DNA of 64,000 nucleotides, from assembly GCA_025965155.1 (NCBI GenBank), contig JAOPXN010000073.1, forward strand, positions 1 to 64,000. The letters are read 5' to 3'. Origin of the DNA: Propionibacteriaceae bacterium. Its GTDB lineage: Bacteria > Actinomycetota > Actinomycetes > Propionibacteriales > Propionibacteriaceae. The notes under the pieces were generated by a model. That model was not told where the DNA came from and did not search any database. It was given only the letters and a program-made list of their open reading frames with translations. This document shows, piece after piece, positions 17,930 to 25,295 of the stretch (within the stretch, counting starts at the first letter, position 1; each line of letters begins with the position of its first letter). A program made the position numbers and the translations under genes.

Positions 17930-18538
17930 TCAGACCAGCCAAGGGTGACGACGGACCACCGTCAACTGCTGCCAGCGGCGACCCAGGCCCCAGACGCGGC
18001 CGGCGTTTGCGAGCGCACAGACGATCAGGACGGCGGCGTAGATCAGGTGTGAGTCGATCAGCGGGTTGCTTGAACCGCTCGGCTCTCCGGCTGCGGTGGT
18101 TGACGCGAGCGGCCATTCCGCCATCCACATCAACACCATCATCAGGGCTCCGGCGCCGGCCGCGACCCGGACGCCCATCCCGGCCAGTAAGGCCAGACCG
18201 ATTCCGGCGAGGCCGACCATGAACAGCCAGTCCATTGCGGCCGATCCAGCCAAGCCGCGGAAGGCTGGGGCGAGCGGCCCGACCTCGACGTTGCCCAGGA
18301 AGCCTGCCGTTGGCGAACCGCCGCTGACCCAGGCTCGGGCAGCGGGGGTCGCGTATCCGAGACCGAGCAGCTTGTCCAAGAATGCCCACCCGAACACCAG
18401 GCCCAACCCGATCCGGACCACTGCCAGCCAGCGTTGTGCGGGTGCTGTGGGTTGTGCGGTCGAACCGTCGGAGAGCTCTGCGGCGGTGGCTGCCGGCTGG
18501 GTTGTGGTCTGGTTGCTGTGGGAGGAGGTCATCGTCAT
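17930..18538 (-). CDS. DoxX-family membrane protein
   Basis: A 202-aa protein with a 35-residue Ser/Thr/Gln-rich cytoplasmic start and four hydrophobic segments. VRIGLGLVFGWAFLDKLLGL is the typical first DoxX helix, followed by a loop with AARAWVSGGSPTAGFL, as in the thiosulfate:quinone oxidoreductase DoxD branch. It starts inside the stop of the flavodoxin gene (ATGA), so the two are translationally coupled. DoxX proteins act in membrane redox complexes (quinone, thiosulfate or thiol stress); the substrate here is unknown. Confidence 0.85.
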   Translation of the reverse strand: MTMTSSHSNQTTTQPAATAAELSDGSTAQPTAPAQRWLAVVRIGLGLVFGWAFLDKLLGLGYATPAARAWVSGGSPTAGFLGNVEVGPLAPAFRGLAGSAAMDWLFMVGLAGIGLALLAGMGVRVAAGAGALMMVLMWMAEWPLASTTAAGEPSGSSNPLIDSHLIYAAVLIVCALANAGRVWGLGRRWQQLTVVRRHPWLV

Positions 18539-19104
18539 GCGTGAGCCTTTCGGGCTGATGCCGGCTGCGACAGCGTGGCTGCCGGTGACGTCACGGTGGT
18601 CGAGGTGGGATTGAGCAGGAGCTTGTCGGCGATCTGGTCGGCCCAGGCTCGGATGGTGGGCCAGTCACGGAAGTCGCCGGCGAAGGAGCCGTGCGACATC
18701 CACCGGCTGACCGGGCCGACTGCCTTGCTGTGGTCGAGTCTTCCGCCGAAGGTCATCGGTGGTTCCAGTCCGATCTCGAAGTCGAGCTTGCGAATGGCTC
18801 GCGGAACGTCGGTCTGCTCGTGCTCGGAGCCTTCACCGCAGGGACCGCTCTGGAAGAGCCACGTCGGGCGCTCGGCTAGGTCAGGCGCTTGGTGTTTCAG
18901 GTAGTCCACTGCGTCTTTGTCCCAGTGGCCCACGTAGACAGCACTTCCGACGATGACTGCGTCGTATGTCCACGCATCGTGGGCATCGTGGCAGGGTTGA
19001 ACGTCGACCTCGAAACCGCGGGACCTGATCTGTTCCCCGATGGCCTCGGCAATCTCGCCGGTCGAGCCCATTCGGGTGGCGTAGGCCACCAGTACCTTCT
19101 TCAT
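18535..19104 (-). CDS. Flavodoxin-domain protein (HemG/menaquinone-dependent protoporphyrinogen dehydrogenase-like)
   Basis: A 189-aa flavodoxin: KKVLVAYATRMGSTGEIAEAI is the FMN phosphate-binding loop, DAVIVGSAVYVGHW the second flavin-contact loop, and TWLFQSGPCGE the third. This group includes HemG and many flavodoxin_5 proteins of actinobacterial hypoxia clusters. A Ser/Thr/Ala-rich tail of about 25 residues follows the domain. ATG 19104 is preceded by a TAACGGAGG-like ribosome binding site. A DosR-like palindrome lies 114-127 bases upstream. Its place next to DoxX suggests electron transfer to or from the quinone pool; this is inferred. Confidence 0.88.
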   Translation of the reverse strand: MKKVLVAYATRMGSTGEIAEAIGEQIRSRGFEVDVQPCHDAHDAWTYDAVIVGSAVYVGHWDKDAVDYLKHQAPDLAERPTWLFQSGPCGEGSEHEQTDVPRAIRKLDFEIGLEPPMTFGGRLDHSKAVGPVSRWMSHGSFAGDFRDWPTIRAWADQIADKLLLNPTSTTVTSPAATLSQPASARKAHA

Positions 19105-19217
19105 CGCTTCCTCCGTTAAAGGCGGGACACACCGTTGGGTGCGTCCACACTCGGTTGGTGGTACCAGCATGTCGCCAGAGGCCGTGCTGAGACATAGGCG
19201 TTGGTCCTTGATCACGC

Positions 19218-19231
19218 AGGACTTAGGTCCT
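19218..19231. promoter_or_regulatory. DosR/DevR-box-like palindrome upstream of the flavodoxin operon
   Basis: AGGACTTAGGTCCT is an imperfect 14-base palindrome with the ACTTAGGTCC core of the DosR box. It is on the 5' side of the minus-strand run flavodoxin-DoxX-PNPOx, at a normal distance for an activator site (about 115 bases before the start codon). Confidence 0.55.
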
Positions 19232-19358
19232 TCGAGGTTCTTCGCCGTATATAGGGCGCGCCGAGCCGGAACCAAAACCACACAGATGCGGGACTTTCGA
19301 GTTGCCCGCTCGCGTGAGCGTGGAGGTAAGTACTCATCCGCAGCCCGCAGGAGACCTC

Positions 19359-19640
19359 ATGATCAACAGCCGAAAAACTGCAGCAGCCAAGTCTGATCCC
19401 GGCGTTGCGGTGCGGAGGACGTCGAGATCATCCCGGTGAACTACTCGCTGGCGGGCCGCACGGTGCTTTTCTGTAACTCACTGGTAGGGGCCTCTTGCCC
19501 AACTCGCCCGCGGAGCGGCGATGTGGCCTTCGAGGTGGACTTCCACAGCTCAACCGGGCCTCGCGGATGGAGCGTGTTGATCAAGGGCACGGCTCGATCA
19601 GAAGCGAACCAAGAACAGGGTTTCCGGGACCGCCATGAGG
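19359..19640 (+). pseudogene. PNPOx-like split-barrel gene, decayed copy
   Basis: On the plus strand the frame from about 19412 reads EDVEIIPVNYSLAGRTVLFC, then GDVAFEVDFHSSTG and GWSVLIKGTARSEANQEQG. These are the middle and third signature blocks of the family seen in copies A-C. The turn that should read RTSxxG is disturbed (CNSLVGASCPTRPRSG), the N-terminal block is missing, and ATG 19359 with a good CAGGAG site lies in another frame and hits a stop after about 26 codons. Deletion plus frameshift make it a relic of a fourth family member, on the opposite strand to the others. Confidence 0.7.
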
Positions 19641-19873
19641 AGCCGTCAACTCCGGCGATGATGAGCAGCGGATGTTCGCGCGGATCGATGCCATTGTGAA
19701 GGGCAGCGCCAAGCCGAACAGCACCTTTCCAGCAGTGACATCGTGTCCATGCTGTCGAGAACAGGTCCTGTCCAGCCGATCACCTTCTGTGTTCGGTCGC
19801 AACAGCAGACGCCAGTCTCAACGATGGCTGGATCGACCCCACCTACCACCGTAGGCGTGGGTGAACGTTGAGG

Positions 19874-20323
19874 TCAGCCCCACCAGTTCGACGGCAGCGG
19901 CGGTATGCTGATTTGCTTTCCGGTGATCTGCCGCGGACTGACTCGCAGAAAGTGGGCCTTGGCGCCCGGCGCCCAAGCCCTAAGAGGCGATCTGCGCAGC
20001 TCGTCCAACTCTGCCTGGTCTGTCACCTCACTCACGAAGCCGCGGATCAGCACGCTCCAGCCGATCTCCAGTTGTTGGTCGACGCCGTCTACCTCATAGG
20101 CGACCGGCGTGTTGTGCAGCGCCGCTCTCAGTTTGCTCCCCGGGTCCGTTCGAAATACCACGTCGTTGCCTAGGAGGATGTAGTTAACCGGCAGAATGAC
20201 AGGCATCACCCCCGCTGTGTCGAGATACGCCACTCGCCCGAGGTGGTGCTGGCCGAGCAGGGTTTGGCACTCCTCTTGAGTCAGGTCCCGAATCTGCTTG
20301 TCCGCTGTCGGCGACTGTGTCAT
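19874..20323 (-). CDS. PNPOx-like FMN split-barrel protein (copy C)
   Basis: A 149-aa protein; QTLLGQHHLGRVAYLDTAGV, ILPVNYILLGNDVVFRTDPG and IGWSVLIRGFVSEV are the three family blocks, and the end (HFLRVSPRQITGKQI) matches copies A and B (RxxP/S-x-IxGR). ATG 20323 was chosen because the upstream open frame lacks homology. The DosR-like site at 20380-20392 is 57-69 bases before this start, the classical spacing for DosR-activated promoters. A flavin/F420 redox role during dormancy is likely but not specific. Confidence 0.87.
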   Translation of the reverse strand: MTQSPTADKQIRDLTQEECQTLLGQHHLGRVAYLDTAGVMPVILPVNYILLGNDVVFRTDPGSKLRAALHNTPVAYEVDGVDQQLEIGWSVLIRGFVSEVTDQAELDELRRSPLRAWAPGAKAHFLRVSPRQITGKQISIPPLPSNWWG

Positions 20324-20379
20324 GTCCCCATTATGGACAACTGCGCGGCCCACAACAGAGCATTCAGTCCTACTCCGCC

Positions 20380-20392
20380 GGGACCTTGGCCC
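20380..20392. promoter_or_regulatory. DosR/DevR-box-like palindrome upstream of PNPOx-like copy C
   Basis: GGGACCTTGGCCC repeats the site at 6903-6918 except that one central T is missing. It lies 57 bases before the start of copy C on the minus strand. Confidence 0.58.
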
Positions 20393-20654
20393 GCTGCGGA
20401 CTAAGGTGCGAGCGACGACGAGCCCGTGTACCTTCGAATCCTGTTGGTCCATATCTCGGGTCGGCGGGTCCACCGTGTCTAGCGCCCAATTAAGGCCGTC
20501 AGGATGGAACGACCTGATCCGGGAGTGCGACCCTGACCTGCCGGCGGTGCTCGAACACCTGATCTTTGCCGCACACCGGGACGGTTCACTCACAGGCTTG
20601 GGGGCCACGACCAAGGAATTCGACCAATGACGATCGCGATCCTCACGCCCCTCA

Positions 20655-20728
20655 GGCGTGTAGCACGGCGCTCATCGAGATCGCACTCATAATCCCTGGG
20701 TCCCGGGTTCGAGCCCCGCCCGCCCCAC
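20655..20728 (+). pseudogene. tRNA-Met(CAT)-like sequence, intact 3' half only
   Basis: From about 20683 the sequence ACTCATAATCC, GGGTTCGAGCCCC and CGCCCGCCCCAC follows the anticodon loop (CAT), T-arm and acceptor 3' strand of actinobacterial elongator tRNA-Met. The 5' part does not fold: acceptor pairs are 5 of 7, and only two of five anticodon-stem pairs form. Integrases often recombine in the 3' end of tRNA genes and leave exactly this half, so it may be an att scar of a lost element; a decayed tRNA gene is the other reading. It is not counted as a working tRNA. Confidence 0.5.
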
Positions 20729-20846
20729 AATTGCGGCGTTGACTAAATATTTCGCTTGGTCAACAGAACGCGCGCAACCAGCGAAGCGCGACACCAAGGG
20801 ATTCGGCGGCTCTCCGTCGGGGCCGTCTGGTCGCACGAGGCCTGCG

Positions 20847-21425
20847 TCACGCGGTAACGTCCCTGCCGCGCAGCGGGTCGCGGCCGATGAAGCCGATCAG
20901 GCGGGTCTGCGCGTCGGCGTCGCTCGGCACCGGCACCCGGGGCCCGTACTGTCCGGAGGACCGCATCAGCTCCTCGATCGGCGCCATCTCGGCGAGCAGG
21001 TCGGCGCAGGTCTGCGGGTCGAGCCGCTCGTCCTGGCCGGTGGCGCGGGCCAGGTCCCAGGTGTGCATGAACACGTCCGAGGTGTAGAACCGGTCAACCG
21101 CGTCCGGCAGCGGCATCTCTCCTACCATCGGGTGCCGGAAGGGGGTGGCCGCCTCCGGTCCGTCGAGCAGCCGCTGCACCGCGTCGGCGTGCACCTGCCA
21201 GGCGGCGACCGGGTCCTCCGCCGGAGACGGGCCGTGGTCGAGCACTAGGCCGGTCGCGCTCTTCAGGAAGTCCGGGAACCACTCGACCAGATGACCGACC
21301 ACGTCCCGGGCGCGCCATCCGGCCACCGGGGCCGGCGCGTCCCAGTCGGACGCGCCCCGCACCCGAGCGGTGAACCCGGCGGTCACCGCGCGATGGCGCC
21401 CGGCCGGGCCTGCGGGGAGGGTCAT
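20847..21425 (-). CDS. TIGR03086-type DinB/maleylpyruvate isomerase-like protein (cassette 2)
   Basis: A 192-aa metal-binding four-helix protein: VAGWRARDVVGHLVEWFPDF holds the first His ligand and FYTSDVFMHTWDLARATG the typical HxWDLAxAxG block, followed by the helix ending MRSSGQYGPRVPVPSDADAQ (family signature GxFGPxVPVPxDA). Function in the family is unknown; a mycothiol- or metal-dependent detoxification step is assumed. Its start ATG at 21425 overlaps the AHSA1 stop by four bases. Together with the next two genes it repeats the order seen at 1910-3287. Confidence 0.88.
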   Translation of the reverse strand: MTLPAGPAGRHRAVTAGFTARVRGASDWDAPAPVAGWRARDVVGHLVEWFPDFLKSATGLVLDHGPSPAEDPVAAWQVHADAVQRLLDGPEAATPFRHPMVGEMPLPDAVDRFYTSDVFMHTWDLARATGQDERLDPQTCADLLAEMAPIEELMRSSGQYGPRVPVPSDADAQTRLIGFIGRDPLRGRDVTA

Positions 21426-21937
21426 CCCTCCGCTCCTTCGGCTGTCCCGGCGATCTTCCCGGCGGCGAGCAGGGCGTCCAGCTTGGCGTATCCCTGGTCC
21501 ACGCCGACCTCCATCCCGCTGCGCAGCCAGGCGTCCCGGGCCTCGAAGCTGTCGCACAGCGACTGTGCGCGCAGCCGGGTGCGGCCGTCGCCGAGGTCTT
21601 CGAAGATGAGCGTCTCCAGCGAGACTCCGTCCGGGTCGCCCTCCCACGTGAAGGTCTGCACGATCCGGTCCGGCCGGACCTCGTGGAAGCAGCCGTGGAA
21701 GCCGAACTCCATCCCGTCCCGGGCGGCGACATAGCGCCAGCTGCCGCCGGTGCTGGCGTCCCAGCGGTCCAGGGTGGTCGTCATCCCGTCCGGGCCGACC
21801 CATCGAACGAATAGCTCCGGGTCGGTGTGTGCACGGAACAGCTGGGCCGGGGTGGCCGCGAAGTCCCGGGTGATGAGGATGATCGGGACCGTGGGATCCG
21901 CCTCGATTGCCGCGGTTGTCATCATTGTGTCGTTCAT
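21422..21937 (-). CDS. AHSA1/SRPBCC domain protein (cassette 2)
   Basis: A 171-aa helix-grip protein. ILITRDFAATPAQLFRAHTD, FVRWVGPDGMTTTLDRWDA and GGSWRYVAARDG are AHSA1 signatures, and the last helix YAKLDALLAAGKI closes the cavity. It begins with ATG 21937 overlapping the ArsR stop (ATGA). It is longer than the cassette-1 protein (146 aa) by an N-terminal strand and a loop. Ligand unknown. Confidence 0.88.
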   Translation of the reverse strand: MNDTMMTTAAIEADPTVPIILITRDFAATPAQLFRAHTDPELFVRWVGPDGMTTTLDRWDASTGGSWRYVAARDGMEFGFHGCFHEVRPDRIVQTFTWEGDPDGVSLETLIFEDLGDGRTRLRAQSLCDSFEARDAWLRSGMEVGVDQGYAKLDALLAAGKIAGTAEGAEG

Positions 21938-22305
21938 GCCGTCTCCTCCAGTGTCGGGCGGTGCCCCGCCTCGTCGTCGTCGTCCATCTCCGCCAGCACG
22001 GCGTCCAACCGCCGGTACCGGGCCTCGGCCCGCTGCCGGTAGCGTTCGATCCACTTCGTCATCAGGTCGAAGACCTCCGCCTCCAGGTGCACCGGGCTGC
22101 GGTGCCCGTCCGCGCTACGGCTGACCAGGCCCGCCTGCTCGAGCACCTTCAGGTGCTTCGAGATGGCCTGCACGCTCACCTGATACGGCGCGGCCAACTG
22201 CCCCACGGTGGCGTCGCCGTCAGTCAGCCGCGCCACCAGGTCGCGCCTGGTCGGATCGGCCAGGGCCGCGAACACCTGCGAAAGCGGATCACTCATCTCG
22301 TTCAC
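21934..22305 (-). CDS. ArsR-family transcriptional regulator (cassette 2)
   Basis: A 123-aa winged-helix protein: VFAALADPTRRDLVARLTDG, the helix-turn-helix VGQLAAPYQVSVQAISKHLK, and a wing with GHRSPVHLEAE. It lacks metal-binding Cys pairs. It heads the three-gene unit with ArsR-AHSA1-TIGR03086 order and 4-base overlaps at each junction. Two 16-base operator-like sites, 22312-22327 and 22358-22373, sit just upstream and are the probable binding sites for autoregulation. Confidence 0.92.
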   Translation of the reverse strand: MNEMSDPLSQVFAALADPTRRDLVARLTDGDATVGQLAAPYQVSVQAISKHLKVLEQAGLVSRSADGHRSPVHLEAEVFDLMTKWIERYRQRAEARYRRLDAVLAEMDDDDEAGHRPTLEETA

Positions 22306-22311
22306 CGAACC

Positions 22312-22327
22312 TCAACTGATTGGTTGA
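22312..22327. promoter_or_regulatory. Probable ArsR operator, proximal
   Basis: TCAACTGATTGGTTGA has the TCAACY-N4-GRTTGA dyad found twice in this promoter. It starts seven bases upstream of the ArsR start codon, so binding would block the promoter or start region. Confidence 0.6.
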
Positions 22328-22357
22328 CGAAACCGTATGCCCTCGGCTCACGAGATG

Positions 22358-22373
22358 TCAACCAAATGATTGA
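22358..22373. promoter_or_regulatory. Probable ArsR operator, distal
   Basis: TCAACCAAATGATTGA is the second TCAACY-N4-GRTTGA dyad, 46 bases (about 4.4 helical turns) from the first. The spacing permits two dimers on nearly the same DNA face. Confidence 0.6.
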
Positions 22374-22472
22374 TAACGATGCGACCCTCAACTGCGATCA
22401 GCCATTTGCACCTCGCCGTCCCGCTCAAAGTCCCCTGCGGGGACGGCTTCCCGCGCCTGTGGAGCGGTCCTC

Positions 22473-23378
22473 CTATGAAGGTCCGTAGCGCAGGTCGTCG
22501 AAGAGTCGGTGCAGCCGATTGCATGCCTGGTCGAACTCGGCGGGCGTTTTGTGTTCAACCCACCAGGCCAGATTGTTGTAGGTGACCGCCACAGCGCACT
22601 TGGCGAAAACCTGCGGACCTTCGATCACGGAGGCGGCCGCCCTGAGCAGAGCCAGGCCCGTACTGCAGGCGTCGGGGTAGACGAAGTCCTGGCGGTAGAG
22701 GTCGGCCAGGTCCCGCACGCGGCTGCCGCGACCTACGGTCTCGCAATCCACGAACGTGGCTGTGGAGCCGTCTGCGTCGAGCAGGATGTTCGAGCTGCTG
22801 TAGTCCCCGTGCACCACGTCGGAGACCGGGATGGGTGCTGATCCTGCCCAGGCCGCTACTGCGTCTCCGTGCTGGACGAGAGATGCTCCCGCCGCGGTGA
22901 AGTCAGTGACCTGCGACTTCCACGCGCAGTCGCCGCTCAGGACAGCCTCGAGCTGGCAGGAATCGTCGGCGGCGTCGCTGAAAGCTAGCCCACTCTGCCG
23001 TGCGTTGGCCGCGATGACGGCCCGCGCACCTTGGGCATGAAGTGAAGCGATCGGGGTGCCGTCGATGTACTCCTGAAGCATGAATGCCCCACCATCGGCC
23101 AGCGGTCCACCGACGAGCCATCTCGCCACAGGCCAGCCGCCGTCGGCCGCGTAAGCGACCGCGGGGAACGCCTGCAGCAGCCGTTGGGCCTTCGACCCTG
23201 CCGGCTGCCACTTAAGAACAGCCAACCGGCCGCCGTCGCTGACCTGGTGGGCGCCACCCTGCTCGCCGCCTGACAGCCGCCGCTGCCACCGATAGCGGCT
23301 ACCGAGCTGACCGTTGATCTCTGCCAAGACGGATCGCCACGTACGCGACGCCTGGCTGACCGCTACAGAAACGTCCAC
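22473..23378 (-). CDS. Aminoglycoside phosphotransferase (APH)-fold kinase-like protein
   Basis: A 301-aa APH-family protein. LAVLKW holds the ATP-binding Lys, FMLQEYIDGTP the hinge, VVHGDYSSSNILLD at about residue 190 the catalytic HGDxxxxN loop, and ATFVDCETVGRG the metal-binding Asp that replaces DFG. All catalytic residues are there, so it should phosphorylate a small molecule; the family covers antibiotics, choline, homoserine and sugars, and the substrate cannot be deduced. It is divergent from the ABC exporter genes, which raises the possibility of a shared self-protection role; this is speculation. Confidence 0.82.
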   Translation of the reverse strand: MDVSVAVSQASRTWRSVLAEINGQLGSRYRWQRRLSGGEQGGAHQVSDGGRLAVLKWQPAGSKAQRLLQAFPAVAYAADGGWPVARWLVGGPLADGGAFMLQEYIDGTPIASLHAQGARAVIAANARQSGLAFSDAADDSCQLEAVLSGDCAWKSQVTDFTAAGASLVQHGDAVAAWAGSAPIPVSDVVHGDYSSSNILLDADGSTATFVDCETVGRGSRVRDLADLYRQDFVYPDACSTGLALLRAAASVIEGPQVFAKCAVAVTYNNLAWWVEHKTPAEFDQACNRLHRLFDDLRYGPS

Positions 23379-23528
23379 ACTCGATGGTCTCCCAGACCAA
23401 CGTTCATCAACGCCTCAACCCTCGTTACAACCATCTGTGAATCCAATCACAAATGTTTCCCTCGTTGGACGCTTGCTGCGAGGATCTGCAGCATGGCCAG
23501 CGACGCTGCACGGCAGCGAATGTGACGG

Positions 23529-25295
23529 ATGGCTGCCATTCGCCAGTGGTTGGACAGGACAACCGAGACCTGGGTGCCGCCGACGGCCAGCGATCTGACC
23601 AGCTCCTTCCGCTTCCTTTTGTGGCTTACTCGATCCCAGTCACGACGTATCGCGATGGGTGCGGTGTTGGGCAGCTGCTGGATGGTCGGCTTGGCGGTGC
23701 CACCCTGGGTGCTGTCCCGGGCGGTGGACGATGGACTTGTCGCAGGCGATCCTGCCGCTCTCGTCGGGTGGGCCCTCGTATTGCTCATGATCAGTGTGCT
23801 GAACGCGCTACTGGCGATCGGTCGGCATCGCACAATGACCAAGATCCGAATGGACGCATCGTTTCGAGCGGTCCGCGCGACGGTGTGGCGCACGTCCCGC
23901 TTGGGTGCCTCTTTGACGCGTCGCGTGAGCGCTGGGGAGGTGGTGACTGTCGGCATCGCCGATGTGCAGACCGTTGCGCAGGCGTTGACCGTTACGGGGC
24001 CTGGCGTTGGCGCGGTGGTGGCGTACGCCGTCGTTGCGCTCGTGCTGTTCACTATTTCACCTTTGCTGGCAGCCGTGGTTCTCGCCGGAGTTCCGCTGCT
24101 CGCTATCGCAGTAGGTCCGTTCTTGCAGCGCATTGAGCGAACCGGCGGTGACTACCGGGCTTACCAGGGGCGGTTGACGACCCGTCTGGTTGATGTGTTG
24201 GCCGGGCTTCGGGTGCTGAATGGCCTCGGTGGGAAGACGTTTGTGGCCGAGCGGTATGGACAGCAGTCGCAGGGATTGGTGGATCGCGGCTACCGGGTCG
24301 CAGGACCCTCGAGTTGGGTTGGCACCCTGTCAAGCGGCTTGCCGGCGCTGTTCCTGGCCACAGTTGTGTGGTTATCGGCCAGGATGGCTGCGGCCGGGGA
24401 TATCACGATCGGTGAGGTTGTCGCCGTCTACGGCTACGTTGCCGTGCTAGTCGTGCCCGTGGCGTCCTTCATCGAGGGCGGTGGTGACGTCGCTCGTGCT
24501 CGAGTGGCCGGTCAACGAATCATCGATCTGCTCAACGTGCCGCTCGCACACTCCACCGACCACGATCCTGCGACGATCCCGACTGGCTGTGGCCCGTTGG
24601 CCGACTCTGACTCGGGCGTGATCGTTCGCCCGGGCCTTTTCACAGCGTTGGTCGCGGCCCGGCCGGCGGAGGCGATCACGGTGATCGAGCGGCTTGGGCT
24701 GAGCGCAGAGTCCGGGGCGGGTGTGACGTGGGCAGGGGTGCGGATTAGTGACGTTGCCCGCGAGGAGTTCAGGCGTCGGCTGCTTCTCGCTGACAACGAC
24801 GCCGACGTGTTCGCCGGCACAGTACGGGACATCGTTGCGGGACGTCTTGAGCCTGATGACGACCGGATTCGTGCGGCTCTCCGCACTGCCGTGGCCGAGG
24901 ATGTTGTGGAGGCGTTACCCGGCGGTCTGGACGCGGTGATCGCCGCCAGCGGGAGCGACCTTTCTGGTGGACAACGGCAACGGATCCGGCTCGCCCGTGC
25001 CGTCTACTCCACACCTGACATCCTGCTCGCCGTCGACCCGACCTCTGCAGTCGATGCCCACACCGAAGCGACCATGATCGACCGGCTCCGCGAAGCCAGG
25101 CGCGACACAACCACCGTGATCACGACGACGTCACCACTCGTGCTGGACCGTGCTGACGAGGTCATCTTCCTGCTCGACGGCCACGCCTCGTCAGTCGGAA
25201 CGCACACGGAACTTCTGCGCAGCGACTCCCGCTATCGCGACCTAGTATCCCGCGCCCAAGATGACACCGAAGGCGATCGGGTGGTGGGCCGATGA
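23529..25295 (+). CDS. ABC exporter half-transporter with degenerate ATP site (subunit 1)
   Basis: A 588-aa membrane-plus-ATPase half-transporter; six transmembrane helices lie in residues 35-320. The nucleotide-binding domain is strongly altered: the Walker A place reads TALVAARPAEA (no GxxGxGKS, no Lys), the Q-loop Gln is replaced (LLADNDADVF), Walker B reads ILLAVDPTSAVD without the catalytic Glu, and the switch His is missing (ITTTSPLV). Only the signature LSGGQRQR (478-485) and the D-loop are intact. It can therefore only complete the partner's ATP site. The stop overlaps the start of subunit 2 (ATGA). Substrate unknown. Confidence 0.9.
   Translation: MAAIRQWLDRTTETWVPPTASDLTSSFRFLLWLTRSQSRRIAMGAVLGSCWMVGLAVPPWVLSRAVDDGLVAGDPAALVGWALVLLMISVLNALLAIGRHRTMTKIRMDASFRAVRATVWRTSRLGASLTRRVSAGEVVTVGIADVQTVAQALTVTGPGVGAVVAYAVVALVLFTISPLLAAVVLAGVPLLAIAVGPFLQRIERTGGDYRAYQGRLTTRLVDVLAGLRVLNGLGGKTFVAERYGQQSQGLVDRGYRVAGPSSWVGTLSSGLPALFLATVVWLSARMAAAGDITIGEVVAVYGYVAVLVVPVASFIEGGGDVARARVAGQRIIDLLNVPLAHSTDHDPATIPTGCGPLADSDSGVIVRPGLFTALVAARPAEAITVIERLGLSAESGAGVTWAGVRISDVAREEFRRRLLLADNDADVFAGTVRDIVAGRLEPDDDRIRAALRTAVAEDVVEALPGGLDAVIAASGSDLSGGQRQRIRLARAVYSTPDILLAVDPTSAVDAHTEATMIDRLREARRDTTTVITTTSPLVLDRADEVIFLLDGHASSVGTHTELLRSDSRYRDLVSRAQDDTEGDRVVGR

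Larger units (their letters stand above)
20324..20846. other. Intergenic region with DosR-like site and tRNA remnant
   Basis: About 520 bases without a supported gene. It contains the palindrome at 20380-20392, a weaker copy GGACTAAGGT at 20398-20407, and the tRNA-like sequence at 20655-20728. The last 100 bases, after the tRNA end, are locally AT-richer (for example TTGACTAAATATTTCGC near 20739), unlike the surrounding DNA. Confidence 0.5.
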
